Shown piece after piece: positions 6,598-15,102 of a DNA stretch of 35,500 nucleotides; position 1 is the stretch's first letter, and each line of letters starts with the position of its first letter. The position numbers were made by a program, and so were the translations under genes. The notes under the pieces were generated by a model, which was given only the letters and a program-made list of their open reading frames with translations, was not told the DNA's origin and did no database searches. Origin of the DNA: Stenotrophomonas maltophilia (GTDB lineage Bacteria; Pseudomonadota; Gammaproteobacteria; Xanthomonadales; Xanthomonadaceae); assembly GCF_013464915.1 (NCBI RefSeq), contig NZ_RAVT01000050.1, positions 1-35,500 of the forward strand, written 5' to 3'.

Positions 6598-9500
6598 TCA
6601 GAAGTTCCAGGTCACCACCAGCTGGGTGTAGCGCGGTGCCTGCCAGCGCGTGCCGGTAGCGAACGTCGCCTCGCGGTACTGGCCGGGCTGCGCCTCGTAG
6701 CGCTGGTGCACGTTGATGGTCTTCTGGTTGTTGGTGAGGTTGTACACCGACAACCGGGCGCTGAGGTCGATGCCCTCCACCGGCAGGCGCCAGGTCACGT
6801 TGGCGCCCATGGTCCAGGTCCACGGCAGGCGACCGAACGCCCCGCGCGGGCTGTACTCGAACTGGCGCTGGTTGTACGGGCCCGAACAGTTGGCCACGCA
6901 CAGCCAGCCGGTGCCACCACCGCTGCCTTCACTGGAGGTGCTGCCACCGGCGATGGAGTCGTTCGGCCACATCACGCCGTAGGCGGTGATTGGGCCACCG
7001 GACTGCACCTGCAGCGTGGTGCCGAACGACCACTGCTTGTTCAGCGCATAGGCGGCACGCAGCTTGAACTGATGGCGGAAATCGTTGAACAGGACACCAT
7101 AGCGTTCATTGGTGGCCGGGTGGTCCCAGAACTGCACCATGCCAGTGTCGCCGTAGTTGGTATCGGAGTTCACCGGGCCTTCGAAGTTGCCCTCGCTCTT
7201 CGACCACAGGTAGGACGCGTTGAACATCCACTTCTCGTCCCAGGCACGGTCGATCTGGAACTCCAGCGCCTTGTAGGTGCGCTTGGGCTTGGAGTAACCA
7301 ATCACCTCGCCACTGCCGCCCTTTCGATAGCCGCTGTTGGCGGTATCGATGGTGATCCAGCCTTCGTTGGCGCAACCGATGCTCTTGTCGCCCCAGATCG
7401 TCAGGCTCTCGCCCGGGTTGGCGATCGGCCACAGCGTGCTGGGGGTCGGGCCGCACGGGGTGTAGTTGATGCGGATGTCATCCAGCGCGCGGGTCATGCG
7501 CCGGTAGGTGGCGTTGACGCCCCACGACCAGGCCTGGTTGATCATGTTCTGGAACCCTAGGATGTACTCGTCCTGGTAAACCGCCTTCAGGTCGCGGTCC
7601 ACGCTCTGGCGTAGGTCGGCACCGCCGGTGTTCATGCGGGTGTCGGTCGGCCCGATCTGCTGGCCGACGATCGGTGCCATGTACGGCGAACCGGTCGGCG
7701 AGGTTTTCTGTTCCCAGCCGTTCAGCACGTAATAGCTGTATTCGTCGGTCAGGCCACCGGCGAAGTTCACGTTGATGTTGTTGGTGACCGGCAGGTAATA
7801 GCGGCCGGCGTTGCCGAACAGCTTGGTGCTGCCATCACCGCGCATGTCCCACGAGAAGCCGACGCGTGGCGCGATCAGGTCGTCCATCTTGATGAACGCC
7901 TTGCCGGCGGCGGTGCGGTTCTCGAAGCGATCCCAGCGCACGCCGAGGTTCAGCATCAGGTTCGGGGTGATGTTCCAGATGTCTTCCAGATAGAAGGCAT
8001 TGGCTTCGGTCTCGAAGGTGCCGCCCGAGCGGCGGTTGCGTGCACGCAGCATCTCGGTGACGCCGGCCGGCACATAGGCGTTGGCGCCATCCCACACTTC
8101 GTCGCCGGGCCGCGCCACGTAGGCGGTGTAGCTCAGCTCGGTCGGCCCCGGATAACGGGTGGACTGCTTGGTGGTCATCAGTTCGCGGTCGACACCGAAG
8201 CGCAGCAGGTGATCGCCGAGCTGCCACTCGAAGTCCAGGCGCGCGACATCGCGGGTGTCATCACGCTCGGCCACCGCCGCGCCGGTCGGGTGGCAGCCGG
8301 CGCGCAGCCCCTGCAGCTTGCCCAGCCGCGGGCCATAGGTGCTGTCGGTGAACACCGGGCTGCAGGCCTGGTCCAGCGACGAGTTGGTGAAGGCACGCTG
8401 CTTGTTCTGCCCGACCATGGCGCGCGCGGTGAAGTTCTGCCCGAAGTGGCCGGTGTAGGTGGCCGACCAGTTGCGGCCGCCGGTCTCGGTGACCGAGTCG
8501 CCGCCCCAGGAACCGATCCGATCAGCATTCCAGTTGTAGCCGTACGACGCATTGGTGACATCGCCCTCGTCGGAGAACGCCAGCAGCGCCAGGCTGTGGT
8601 TGTCGTTGATGTTCCAGTCCAGCTTGGTGCCCCAGAAGCCGTTGCCGGAATCGTTCTTGAACCAGGTACTGCCATCGGACGAGGTGTTGTGGCCCTTGTC
8701 GCTGCGGTCCTCGTACATCGCGAACAGGAACAGCTTGTCCTTGATGATCGGCCCCGAGCCCCAGACGTTGGTCTTCAGGAAGGAGTTGTTGTCACGGCTG
8801 CCATAGGAATGCGGAGTGCCGTCGCGGTGGAAATGATCGCCGCCACTGGCGCGCCACGCACTGGGCTCGGCGGTGACTTCAACACCACCCTCGAATTCAT
8901 TGCTGCCCGAACGGGTCACGGCATTGATCACGCCGCCGGTTGAGCGGCCGAACTCGACCGAGTAGCCACCGGTCTTGACCTGGAATTCGTTGAAGAACGC
9001 GAATGGCGCGGTGCTGAAGCCACGACGGGTATACATGTCGGTGACATTCAGGCCGTTGATGAAGACCGCATTCTCGGCCACCGATGAGCCGGCGAACGAC
9101 AGGCCACCGAATGACGAGTTTCCACCGACCACGCCCGGCGCCATCAGCGCGACCGCAGACAGGTCCTGCGCCACCGGCAGCCGCGAGATCTCCTGGCGGT
9201 TGATGTTGAACGAGGTTTCGGTGGAGTAGACATCCACGCGGTTGATCACGCGGGTGCCAACTACCTGCAGTGCATCCAGGTTGGTGACACCGCCGCCGCT
9301 GGCCAGGTTGACCGTGGTGGTACCACCGACGGCAACGCTCACCGACACCTGATCGCCCAGCGTCTGGCCATCGCGGCTGAGCTGCAGCTGGTAGTCACCC
9401 ACCGGCAACTGGCCGAGGCGGTAGCTGCCATCGGCGCCAACGGTGACGGTACGGGTCAGGCCGGTGCTGCTGCTGACCACGGTGACCTGGTCACCGGCGG

Positions 9501-9621
9501 TTGCACGGCCGGCGACTGCGCCGCTCACGTTCTGTGCCATCGCGATGCCGGGCAGCACTACGCCCAGACACGCCCCGAGGGCGACGCACAACGCCGCCCG
9601 CTTGATGCTGTAAGCCTTCAT
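6598..9621 (-). CDS. TonB-dependent outer-membrane receptor, Oar-like
   Basis: A 1007-residue outer-membrane transporter. It has a signal peptide (to AMAQ), a carboxypeptidase-regulatory-like beta-sandwich (about residues 31-105), a plug domain (about 125-250, including SRLPVAQDLSAVALMAPGVVGG) and a long beta-barrel ending in the terminal Phe (VVTWNF). This layout is that of Oar/SusC-like xanthomonad receptors, which import large nutrients using the proton motive force. No FecA-type signalling domain is present. Purine-rich GGAGAG and AGGGG precede the ATG. The transglutaminase-like gene lies 51 bp upstream on the same strand and the hydrolases lie downstream, suggesting the ligand is a peptide or cell-wall fragment; that is inference. 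Confidence 0.9.
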   Translation of the reverse strand: MKAYSIKRAALCVALGACLGVVLPGIAMAQNVSGAVAGRATAGDQVTVVSSSTGLTRTVTVGADGSYRLGQLPVGDYQLQLSRDGQTLGDQVSVSVAVGGTTTVNLASGGGVTNLDALQVVGTRVINRVDVYSTETSFNINRQEISRLPVAQDLSAVALMAPGVVGGNSSFGGLSFAGSSVAENAVFINGLNVTDMYTRRGFSTAPFAFFNEFQVKTGGYSVEFGRSTGGVINAVTRSGSNEFEGGVEVTAEPSAWRASGGDHFHRDGTPHSYGSRDNNSFLKTNVWGSGPIIKDKLFLFAMYEDRSDKGHNTSSDGSTWFKNDSGNGFWGTKLDWNINDNHSLALLAFSDEGDVTNASYGYNWNADRIGSWGGDSVTETGGRNWSATYTGHFGQNFTARAMVGQNKQRAFTNSSLDQACSPVFTDSTYGPRLGKLQGLRAGCHPTGAAVAERDDTRDVARLDFEWQLGDHLLRFGVDRELMTTKQSTRYPGPTELSYTAYVARPGDEVWDGANAYVPAGVTEMLRARNRRSGGTFETEANAFYLEDIWNITPNLMLNLGVRWDRFENRTAAGKAFIKMDDLIAPRVGFSWDMRGDGSTKLFGNAGRYYLPVTNNINVNFAGGLTDEYSYYVLNGWEQKTSPTGSPYMAPIVGQQIGPTDTRMNTGGADLRQSVDRDLKAVYQDEYILGFQNMINQAWSWGVNATYRRMTRALDDIRINYTPCGPTPSTLWPIANPGESLTIWGDKSIGCANEGWITIDTANSGYRKGGSGEVIGYSKPKRTYKALEFQIDRAWDEKWMFNASYLWSKSEGNFEGPVNSDTNYGDTGMVQFWDHPATNERYGVLFNDFRHQFKLRAAYALNKQWSFGTTLQVQSGGPITAYGVMWPNDSIAGGSTSSEGSGGGTGWLCVANCSGPYNQRQFEYSPRGAFGRLPWTWTMGANVTWRLPVEGIDLSARLSVYNLTNNQKTINVHQRYEAQPGQYREATFATGTRWQAPRYTQLVVTWNF

Positions 9622-9672
9622 CCCCTGCTCTCTCCTGCAAGAATTGAATGGTGTGAGTTGCGATGTGTCGCG

Positions 9673-11205
9673 CTAGCGTTGCCCGGCTGGCAGTACCCGC
9701 CACTGGAAGTCGTAGCTCCATTGGTCGAAGTACAGGTTGCCGCCTGCCCACTCGGCCTCGCCGCGCTGCGAGTCGACCGTTTCCGAGCGGAAGTGCTGCT
9801 TGGCCGGCACGAAGGGCTGGCCGAAATCGTCGTTGAAGGCAATGCGGTAGCCATCGAGGCCACCCAGGTAGAAGTCGCGCAGCGCCGGCACGTCGCTGGC
9901 CAGCGCGCCGGTGGTCACGTCCATCGGCAGCCAGCCATACGGCGCCAGGTAGACCTGTCCCCAGTCATGCAGGTTGTTGTAGCCGCTGCCATCGTCTGAG
10001 AACACCATGCCCGACTGCCAGCGCGCGGGAATGCCGTTCATGCGCAGCAGTGCGATCAGCAGCAGGGTCTGCTGGCCGCAGTCGGCATGGCCAGCGCGCA
10101 AGGCGTAATCGCTGATGTTGCTGAGCGTGGAGTATTCGCGTGCACCGGCCCACGGAATGCGATCAACCGCGGCGAACAGCCTGCGCACCACTTCATGGGG
10201 GCGCGTTTCGCCCTGCAGCACCTGGTCGGAGAACAGCTTCAGCGCCGGGGTGAAGCGCACATGCGGCAGCTGCTCGGCCAGGTAGGGCTTCAGCGCAGGA
10301 TCATCCGGCGTGGCCTGCACCTTCGCCGGATCGACCGCGGCATGCCGCGCGAAGATCGTCACCGCGTAGCGGATCTCGAAGCGGGTCGGCTTGCCGGCTA
10401 CGGCTTTGGCTTCCAGGTAGGCGGTGCGCTGCAGGGTGCTGGCCGGTGCCACCCGCGCCTTGCCCGGGGTGCTGCCCAGCCACTGCACCTGTTCCTGCTG
10501 GCCGGGTATCTCGCGCGGGTAGGGAATCCAGGCGCGCACGGTTTCGCCGGCCGGCACTGCATCGGCTTTCACCGTGATTGACTGGGTGAACTCAATGCGC
10601 TGCGGCAGCACCGAGGCCCGGCCACTCTGTTCGGCCGCGGCAAGCACGCCAGCGTGGTGCGCGTTGAGTACCTCATTCGGGCCCGGCGCCGGCATCGGTG
10701 CATCCGCGCGGCGGCGTGCACGTGCCTCCTCGCTGAGCAGGAACAGGTTCGACGGTGCGCGCTTGAAGTACCAGCGCGTGCCATCGATGTCGAGATGCTC
10801 GATCAGGCCAAGCTCATCCCAGCGCGCGAATTCCTCGTCGGTCAGGTCCGGAATCCAGCGACGCACGGCAGACCTGGCGGCGGTTTCGTCGAGGGAAAAA
10901 TCCAGGCGGATGCGGCGCATGCGTTCTTCCTGGAACGCGATGTCGTCGAAACTGACGCCAGGCTCCGCCGCGTCCGCAGCCGACCAGGTATTCAGTTCGC
11001 TGCCGGCTTCGGAGAACCGTCCCGCGTCGATCATCTGCACGACCCGCGCAAACTGGATGGCCGAGGGTGGCGGCTCCGCTCCCGCCGACCACGCCCACAG
11101 CAGCAGCGCGGCACACAGGCCGGCAGTGGCAGGCAGACGTGGTTTGCGAACGGCAGGATCCACAGCGACACTTCCCCAGCGCGGGTGGTAACGGCTGTGT
11201 AACAC
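9673..11205 (-). CDS. Exported transglutaminase-fold protein
   Basis: A 510-residue exported protein. The signal sequence contains a long hydrophobic core (LCAALLLWAWSAGA). After an N-terminal region of unknown fold (about 40-200) and a beta-rich segment (about 200-300), the C-terminal transglutaminase-like core has C376 (HADCGQQTLLL), H413 (NNLHDWGQ) and D429 (WLPMDV), a Cys-His-Asp triad with normal spacing. Bacterial members are mostly proteases or amidases rather than crosslinkers. The reading start is GTG at 11205; another GTG 14 codons in is possible. It heads the minus-strand series leading to the TonB receptor and is divergent from the NlpC/P60 gene. Confidence 0.82.
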   Translation of the reverse strand: MLHSRYHPRWGSVAVDPAVRKPRLPATAGLCAALLLWAWSAGAEPPPSAIQFARVVQMIDAGRFSEAGSELNTWSAADAAEPGVSFDDIAFQEERMRRIRLDFSLDETAARSAVRRWIPDLTDEEFARWDELGLIEHLDIDGTRWYFKRAPSNLFLLSEEARARRRADAPMPAPGPNEVLNAHHAGVLAAAEQSGRASVLPQRIEFTQSITVKADAVPAGETVRAWIPYPREIPGQQEQVQWLGSTPGKARVAPASTLQRTAYLEAKAVAGKPTRFEIRYAVTIFARHAAVDPAKVQATPDDPALKPYLAEQLPHVRFTPALKLFSDQVLQGETRPHEVVRRLFAAVDRIPWAGAREYSTLSNISDYALRAGHADCGQQTLLLIALLRMNGIPARWQSGMVFSDDGSGYNNLHDWGQVYLAPYGWLPMDVTTGALASDVPALRDFYLGGLDGYRIAFNDDFGQPFVPAKQHFRSETVDSQRGEAEWAGGNLYFDQWSYDFQWRVLPAGQR

Positions 11206-11222
11206 GGGCCGGGATGCCGGTC

Positions 11223-11266
11223 AATAATTTATTCTTGCTTTCGATGCCAAAAGGAATAAATATTCC
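11223..11266. promoter_or_regulatory. AT-rich divergent promoter with candidate MurR/RpiR operator
   Basis: A strikingly AT-rich island in a 90-bp divergent gap. It holds the palindrome AGGAATAAATATTCCA (core GGAAT-AAAT-ATTCC at 11253-11266) and a smaller one, AATAATTTATT, at 11223-11233. On the plus strand TTGCTT (11235-11240) and TAAATA (11257-11262) are spaced 16 bp, so the large palindrome would cover a -10 box. RpiR-family regulators bind palindromes of about this size with an AT-rich centre, and one is encoded at 14239. The link is inferred. Confidence 0.5.
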
Positions 11267-11295
11267 AACAGGCATTCGAGGAGGGTGTGCAGCGC

Positions 11296-12735
11296 ATGAT
11301 CCTGGCTTCCCGCGAACGGCATCGGCATTGGCCACGCCGCTTGACCCTGGCCCTGTGCCTGCTGGCCGCACCGGCCTTCGCACAGGCTGCACCGCCACCC
11401 GACCCCGGCGCGCCGCTGCCCTACGTGGTCGGCCTGCACGAGGCCTACCTGACCCCGCAGTACTGGGCCGCGCGGCTGGACAACGCCGACGCGCCGATCC
11501 TGGACCGCGCGCAGATCGACGCGCAGAACGCGCGGATGCGGGCACAGGACAGCCACATCCAGGACATCGCCGCGCTGCCCGCTCAGCTCGATGCCGCGCA
11601 GGTACGCGCCAGCATCGGCGCGTTGTCGCGCTGGCCCGAGCGTGCACTGTTCAACGAGAAGGGCCAGGCCATCGCCCCCGCGCTGCGCAGCGGCATCGAA
11701 GCCAACCTCGGCCTCGATGCGATTCCTGCCCAGGTGGCACCGGCCTACGGGCTGGTGGTGAAGCGTGCCGCGCTGCGCACCTTCCCCACCCGCGAGCGCG
11801 TCTTCAGCACTGCCGGTGACACCGACATCGACCGCTTCCAGGAATCGGCACTGTTCCCCGGTGACAAGGTTGCCGTGGTCCATCGCAGTGCCGATGGCCG
11901 TTGGCTGTTCGTGCACAGCGAGCGCTACAGCGCGTGGATCGAAGCCGACGCCGTCGCCAGCGGCGACAAGGCCATGGTGCTCGGCTATGGCACCCAGGGC
12001 CCGTACCGCATCGTCACCGGCGCCACCGCACAGACCGCCTACACCCCGGAAGAGCCGCGCGTCTCGCGCCTGCAGCTGGACATGGGCGTGCGCCTGCCGG
12101 TGCTGGCCCACTGGCCCGCTGCCGAACCGGTGAATGGCCAGCAGGCGCATGCCTCATGGGTGGTGCAACTGCCGGTCCGGGAGGCCGATGGTCGGTTGAA
12201 GCTGATACCGGCGCTGCTGCCACGTTCGCAGGACACCGCCGCCGACTACCTGCCACTGACTCCGCGCCTGCTGCTGCAGCAGGCCTTCAAGTTCCTCGGC
12301 GAACGCTACGGCTGGGGCCACGACTACGACACCCGCGACTGCAGCGGGTTCGTATCCGAGATCTACCGTAGCTTCGGCGTGCTGCTGCCACGCAATACCA
12401 GTGCACAGGCGGTCAGCCCCGCACTGGACCGCCTGCCGTTCACCAGCAGGGACGGCAAGGCATTGCGCGACCGTGCCGTCGCCGACCTGCAGGTGGGTGA
12501 TCTGGTCTACATCCCCGGCCACGTGATGATGGCCATCGGCCACGTCGACGGCCGCACCTGGGTCATCCACGATACGGCGGGCGGCAGCTGGTTCGGTGCC
12601 GACGGCAAGCGCGTACAGGCCCACCTCAATGGTGTTTCGGTCACCCCGCTGGAGCCGATGATGGCCAGCGACAGCGTCCGCTACATCGACCGCATCACCA
12701 ACATCCAGCGCCTGCGGGCCAAGACTCCTGAATGA
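11296..12735 (+). CDS. Exported NlpC/P60 cell-wall peptidase with SH3-like domains
   Basis: A 479-residue protein in the YkfC-like group (gamma-D-glutamyl-L-diamino acid endopeptidases that trim cell-wall peptides). The signal peptide is cleaved near AFAQA. The middle region (about 145-300) looks like bacterial SH3 domains, and the C-terminal NlpC/P60 domain has the catalytic Cys in DTRDCSGFVSEIYRSFG (C349) and His in PGHVMMAIGHVDG (H409). I chose ATG 11296, ten bases after GGAGGG (11280-11285); the GTG at 11287 is too close to that site. Its TGA overlaps the ATG of the dipeptide epimerase (ATGA, 12732-12735), a strong sign of coupled translation: the peptidase would release L-Ala-D-Glu, the substrate of the next enzyme. 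Confidence 0.87.
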   Translation: MILASRERHRHWPRRLTLALCLLAAPAFAQAAPPPDPGAPLPYVVGLHEAYLTPQYWAARLDNADAPILDRAQIDAQNARMRAQDSHIQDIAALPAQLDAAQVRASIGALSRWPERALFNEKGQAIAPALRSGIEANLGLDAIPAQVAPAYGLVVKRAALRTFPTRERVFSTAGDTDIDRFQESALFPGDKVAVVHRSADGRWLFVHSERYSAWIEADAVASGDKAMVLGYGTQGPYRIVTGATAQTAYTPEEPRVSRLQLDMGVRLPVLAHWPAAEPVNGQQAHASWVVQLPVREADGRLKLIPALLPRSQDTAADYLPLTPRLLLQQAFKFLGERYGWGHDYDTRDCSGFVSEIYRSFGVLLPRNTSAQAVSPALDRLPFTSRDGKALRDRAVADLQVGDLVYIPGHVMMAIGHVDGRTWVIHDTAGGSWFGADGKRVQAHLNGVSVTPLEPMMASDSVRYIDRITNIQRLRAKTPE

Positions 12736-13826
12736 AGATCACCGCCATCGAACTGGGCATGCTGCGCGTGCCGCTGAAGACGCCGTTCAAGACCGCCCTG
12801 CGCACGGTGGAGACCGTGGAAGACGTGGTCGTGCTGATCCGCACCGATACCGGTCACACCGGTTACGGCGAAGCCCCCGCCACCGCAGTGATCACCGGTG
12901 ATACGCACGGCTCGATCATCGAAGCGATCCGCCACTTCATTGCACCGCGCCTGATCGGCCAGGACGTGGTCAACCTCAACCGCCTGTGCGGGCTGGTGCA
13001 GACCGCGATGGAGCGCAACACCAGCGCCAAGGCCGCGGTGGAGATCGCGCTGTACGACCTGTGGGCGCAGCTGCACGGTGCGCCGCTGTACCAGATGCTC
13101 GGCGGCGGCGACCCGGTGATCACCACCGACATCACCATCAGCGTGGACTACATCGACAAGATGGTGGCCGACTCGCTGTCGGCCATCGAACGCGGCTTCG
13201 AGTCGCTGAAGATCAAGGTCGGCAAGGACATCGGCCTGGACATCGAGCGGGTCAAGGCGATCCATGCGGCGGTGGAAGGTCGCGCCCTGCTGCGGCTGGA
13301 TGCCAACCAGGGCTGGACCGCAAAGCAGGCGGTGCATGCGATGCGCACACTGGAGGAAGCCGGCGTGGTACTGGAGCTGCTGGAGCAGCCGGTGAAAGCC
13401 GCCGACATCAGCGGCCTGAAGTACGTCACCGATCGCGTCAACACGCCGGTAATGGCCGACGAAAGCGTGTTCAGCCCGAGCCAGGTGATGGACCTGATCC
13501 AGCAGCGCGCAGCCGACATCATCAACATCAAGCTGATGAAGACCGGCGGCCTGTCCAACGCGATCCGCATTGCCGACATCGCCGGCATCTACGGCGTGCC
13601 GTGCATGATCGGCTGCATGATCGAATCGAGCATCAGCGTGGCTGCGGCCGTGCACCTGGCGGTGGCCAAGAGCGATGTGATCACCAAGGTCGACCTGGAC
13701 GGCCCCTCGCTGGGCCAGTTCGACCCGGTCAGCGGCGGCGTGCACTTCAACGAATCGGAGATCAGCATCAGCGACGTGCCGGGGCTGGGCATCACCGAAG
13801 TGCGCGGGCTGGAGATGCTGGGTTGA
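12732..13826 (+). CDS. L-Ala-D/L-Glu-type dipeptide epimerase (enolase superfamily)
   Basis: A 364-residue cytoplasmic enzyme of the muconate-lactonising subgroup. It should invert the D-Glu of the cell-wall dipeptide L-Ala-D-Glu so that ordinary peptidases can use it. Motifs: KIK (K160, K162, first base), metal ligands D190 (LDANQGW), E218 (LLEQP) and D243 (MADESVF), second catalytic Lys K267 (INIKLMKTGG), then MIGCMIESS and the specificity-loop KVDLDGP typical of dipeptide epimerases. Length is normal. The start overlaps the stop of the NlpC/P60 gene by four bases. Specificity for Ala-Glu rather than another dipeptide rests on context. Confidence 0.9.
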   Translation: MKITAIELGMLRVPLKTPFKTALRTVETVEDVVVLIRTDTGHTGYGEAPATAVITGDTHGSIIEAIRHFIAPRLIGQDVVNLNRLCGLVQTAMERNTSAKAAVEIALYDLWAQLHGAPLYQMLGGGDPVITTDITISVDYIDKMVADSLSAIERGFESLKIKVGKDIGLDIERVKAIHAAVEGRALLRLDANQGWTAKQAVHAMRTLEEAGVVLELLEQPVKAADISGLKYVTDRVNTPVMADESVFSPSQVMDLIQQRAADIINIKLMKTGGLSNAIRIADIAGIYGVPCMIGCMIESSISVAAAVHLAVAKSDVITKVDLDGPSLGQFDPVSGGVHFNESEISISDVPGLGITEVRGLEMLG

Positions 13827-13873
13827 TCTCTGCCTTGCGGCTGGCCTGGCGTACAACTGACTCTTGGTCGGGC

Positions 13874-14093
13874 GTTACTTTTCTTTCTGCGGAAAGAAAA
13901 GTAACCAAAAGAAACGCTCCGCCGGCCGCGAGCCGCCGTGCTGCGCACGCCGGTGCCCTGCGCTCCTCGGCCCGTCGAGGGACGGCGCGGAACTCGCTGC
14001 GCTCAGACACCCGCGCCTCTTCGCCCTCGCCGGACCTGCGGTGCTCGGCTCGCTTGAAGGCGGACTCAACGTCAAAGGCAACAACTGCACCCC
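13874..14093. repeat. Long intergenic repeat-like element headed by a TTACTTTTCTTT hairpin
   Basis: Between the epimerase and the regulator lie 412 bases without a credible gene. They open with a perfect 14-bp hairpin (GTTACTTTTCTTTC at 13874-13887 with its complement at 13892-13905, loop TGCG), followed by about 190 bases of GC-rich sequence. All six frames are partly open, but they give Arg/Ala/Ser-rich spurious products. From general familiarity, this hairpin plus following sequence recurs in xanthomonad intergenic regions and is often misannotated as small ORFs. A GTAG palindrome follows directly at 14094, and 14117-14238 shows nothing further. Confidence 0.55.
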
Positions 14094-14116
14094 GTAGATC
14101 CACGCCATGCGTGGAT
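14094..14116 (+). repeat. GTAG palindrome (ATCCACGC subtype)
   Basis: GTAG followed by ATCCACGC-CAT-GCGTGGAT. It is identical in its 23-base core to copies at 4030, 20201, 31821 and 32783. Confidence 0.85.
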
Positions 14117-14238
14117 GCACCTGCTCTTGCTTCTGCCGTACCCCGTAACCCCTTCGCGGCTGGCACCCGCCCGACCCACCCCATGACACGCTCTCAGCGG
14201 CCAACCGCAACGCGCCTACCCATGCCCGGACGCCCCGC

Positions 14239-15087
14239 ATGCCGCCCCTGCTGAAGATCCGTTCCGAGCGTGGTCAGATGTCGGCCATCGAGCGCCGCAT
14301 TGCCGACTTCATCCTCGACAACGCCCACCTGCTGCGTGACTACTCGTCACAGCAGCTGGCCAGTGCGCTCGGCATCAGCCAGTCCAGCGTGGTGAAGTTC
14401 AGCCAGAAGCTCGGCTTCAAGGGCTACCCGGACCTGAAGTACTCGATCGGCCAGGACGTGGCTCGCGCCGGTGCCGATCCACAGCAGGCCCCCAGCGAAC
14501 CCGACAGCGGCGATGACTACCTGCGCCTGGGCGACGCCCTGCGCCGCAGCAAGGCGCAGGCCGAAGAGGAAACCCGCCAGGCCAACCCGCGCGAAGAGAT
14601 CGAGCGCATCGTGCAGCTGCTCGACGGCGCACCCAAGCTGTTCGTCTATGGCCTGGGGGATGACGGCCTGTTCGCCCGCGAGTTCGCCATGCGGTTGTCG
14701 CTGCTCGGCCTGCTGGTGGTACCGCATACCGACCCGATCCTGATGCTGGCCAACCTGTCGGCCGCGCGCCCCGGTGATGCGCTGCTGATGTTCTCCGAGT
14801 TCGGCAACCTGCCCCAGCTTTCGCAGCTGTCACGGCAGTTCCAGGACATGGGTGGCAAGGTGATTTCCATCACCCGCCACACCGCCAACCCGCTGCGCGC
14901 GCATGCTGATGCGGCGCTGGTGGTGTGTGCGCACGACCGTACGCCGCAGGTCGCGCAGCTGCTGTACCGTAGCGCCATGCACGCCCTGCTCGATTTCCTG
15001 TTCGTGCTGCTCTGCCATGCCAATCCGGATCGCCAGCAGCAGCTGGCGGTGAACCTGGAGCGGATCGACCACCTGCTGGATTCCTGA
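14239..15087 (+). CDS. MurR/RpiR-family transcriptional regulator
   Basis: A 282-residue DNA-binding regulator. The N-terminal RpiR helix-turn-helix (residues 1-75) includes LASALGISQSSVVKFSQKLGFKGYPDLK, the family's recognition helix. The C-terminal SIS domain (about 110-265; FVYGLGDDGLFAREFAMRLSLLG, then SARPGDALLMFSEFGNLPQLSQLSRQFQDMGGKVISITRH) binds sugar phosphates in relatives; E. coli MurR senses MurNAc-6-phosphate. It sits between the epimerase and the YkuD-like gene and is the obvious local regulator; the palindrome at 11253-11266 is a candidate target. No strong ribosome site precedes the ATG. The effector is unknown. Confidence 0.9.
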   Translation: MPPLLKIRSERGQMSAIERRIADFILDNAHLLRDYSSQQLASALGISQSSVVKFSQKLGFKGYPDLKYSIGQDVARAGADPQQAPSEPDSGDDYLRLGDALRRSKAQAEEETRQANPREEIERIVQLLDGAPKLFVYGLGDDGLFAREFAMRLSLLGLLVVPHTDPILMLANLSAARPGDALLMFSEFGNLPQLSQLSRQFQDMGGKVISITRHTANPLRAHADAALVVCAHDRTPQVAQLLYRSAMHALLDFLFVLLCHANPDRQQQLAVNLERIDHLLDS

Positions 15088-15102
15088 CCGGAGCACCTGT
15101 TG

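Noticed and set aside
13864..14240. Several ORFs of 77-130 residues on both strands
   Set aside because: They are low-complexity Arg/Ala/Ser-rich frames over the intergenic repeat and change with frame; no ribosome sites or domains.
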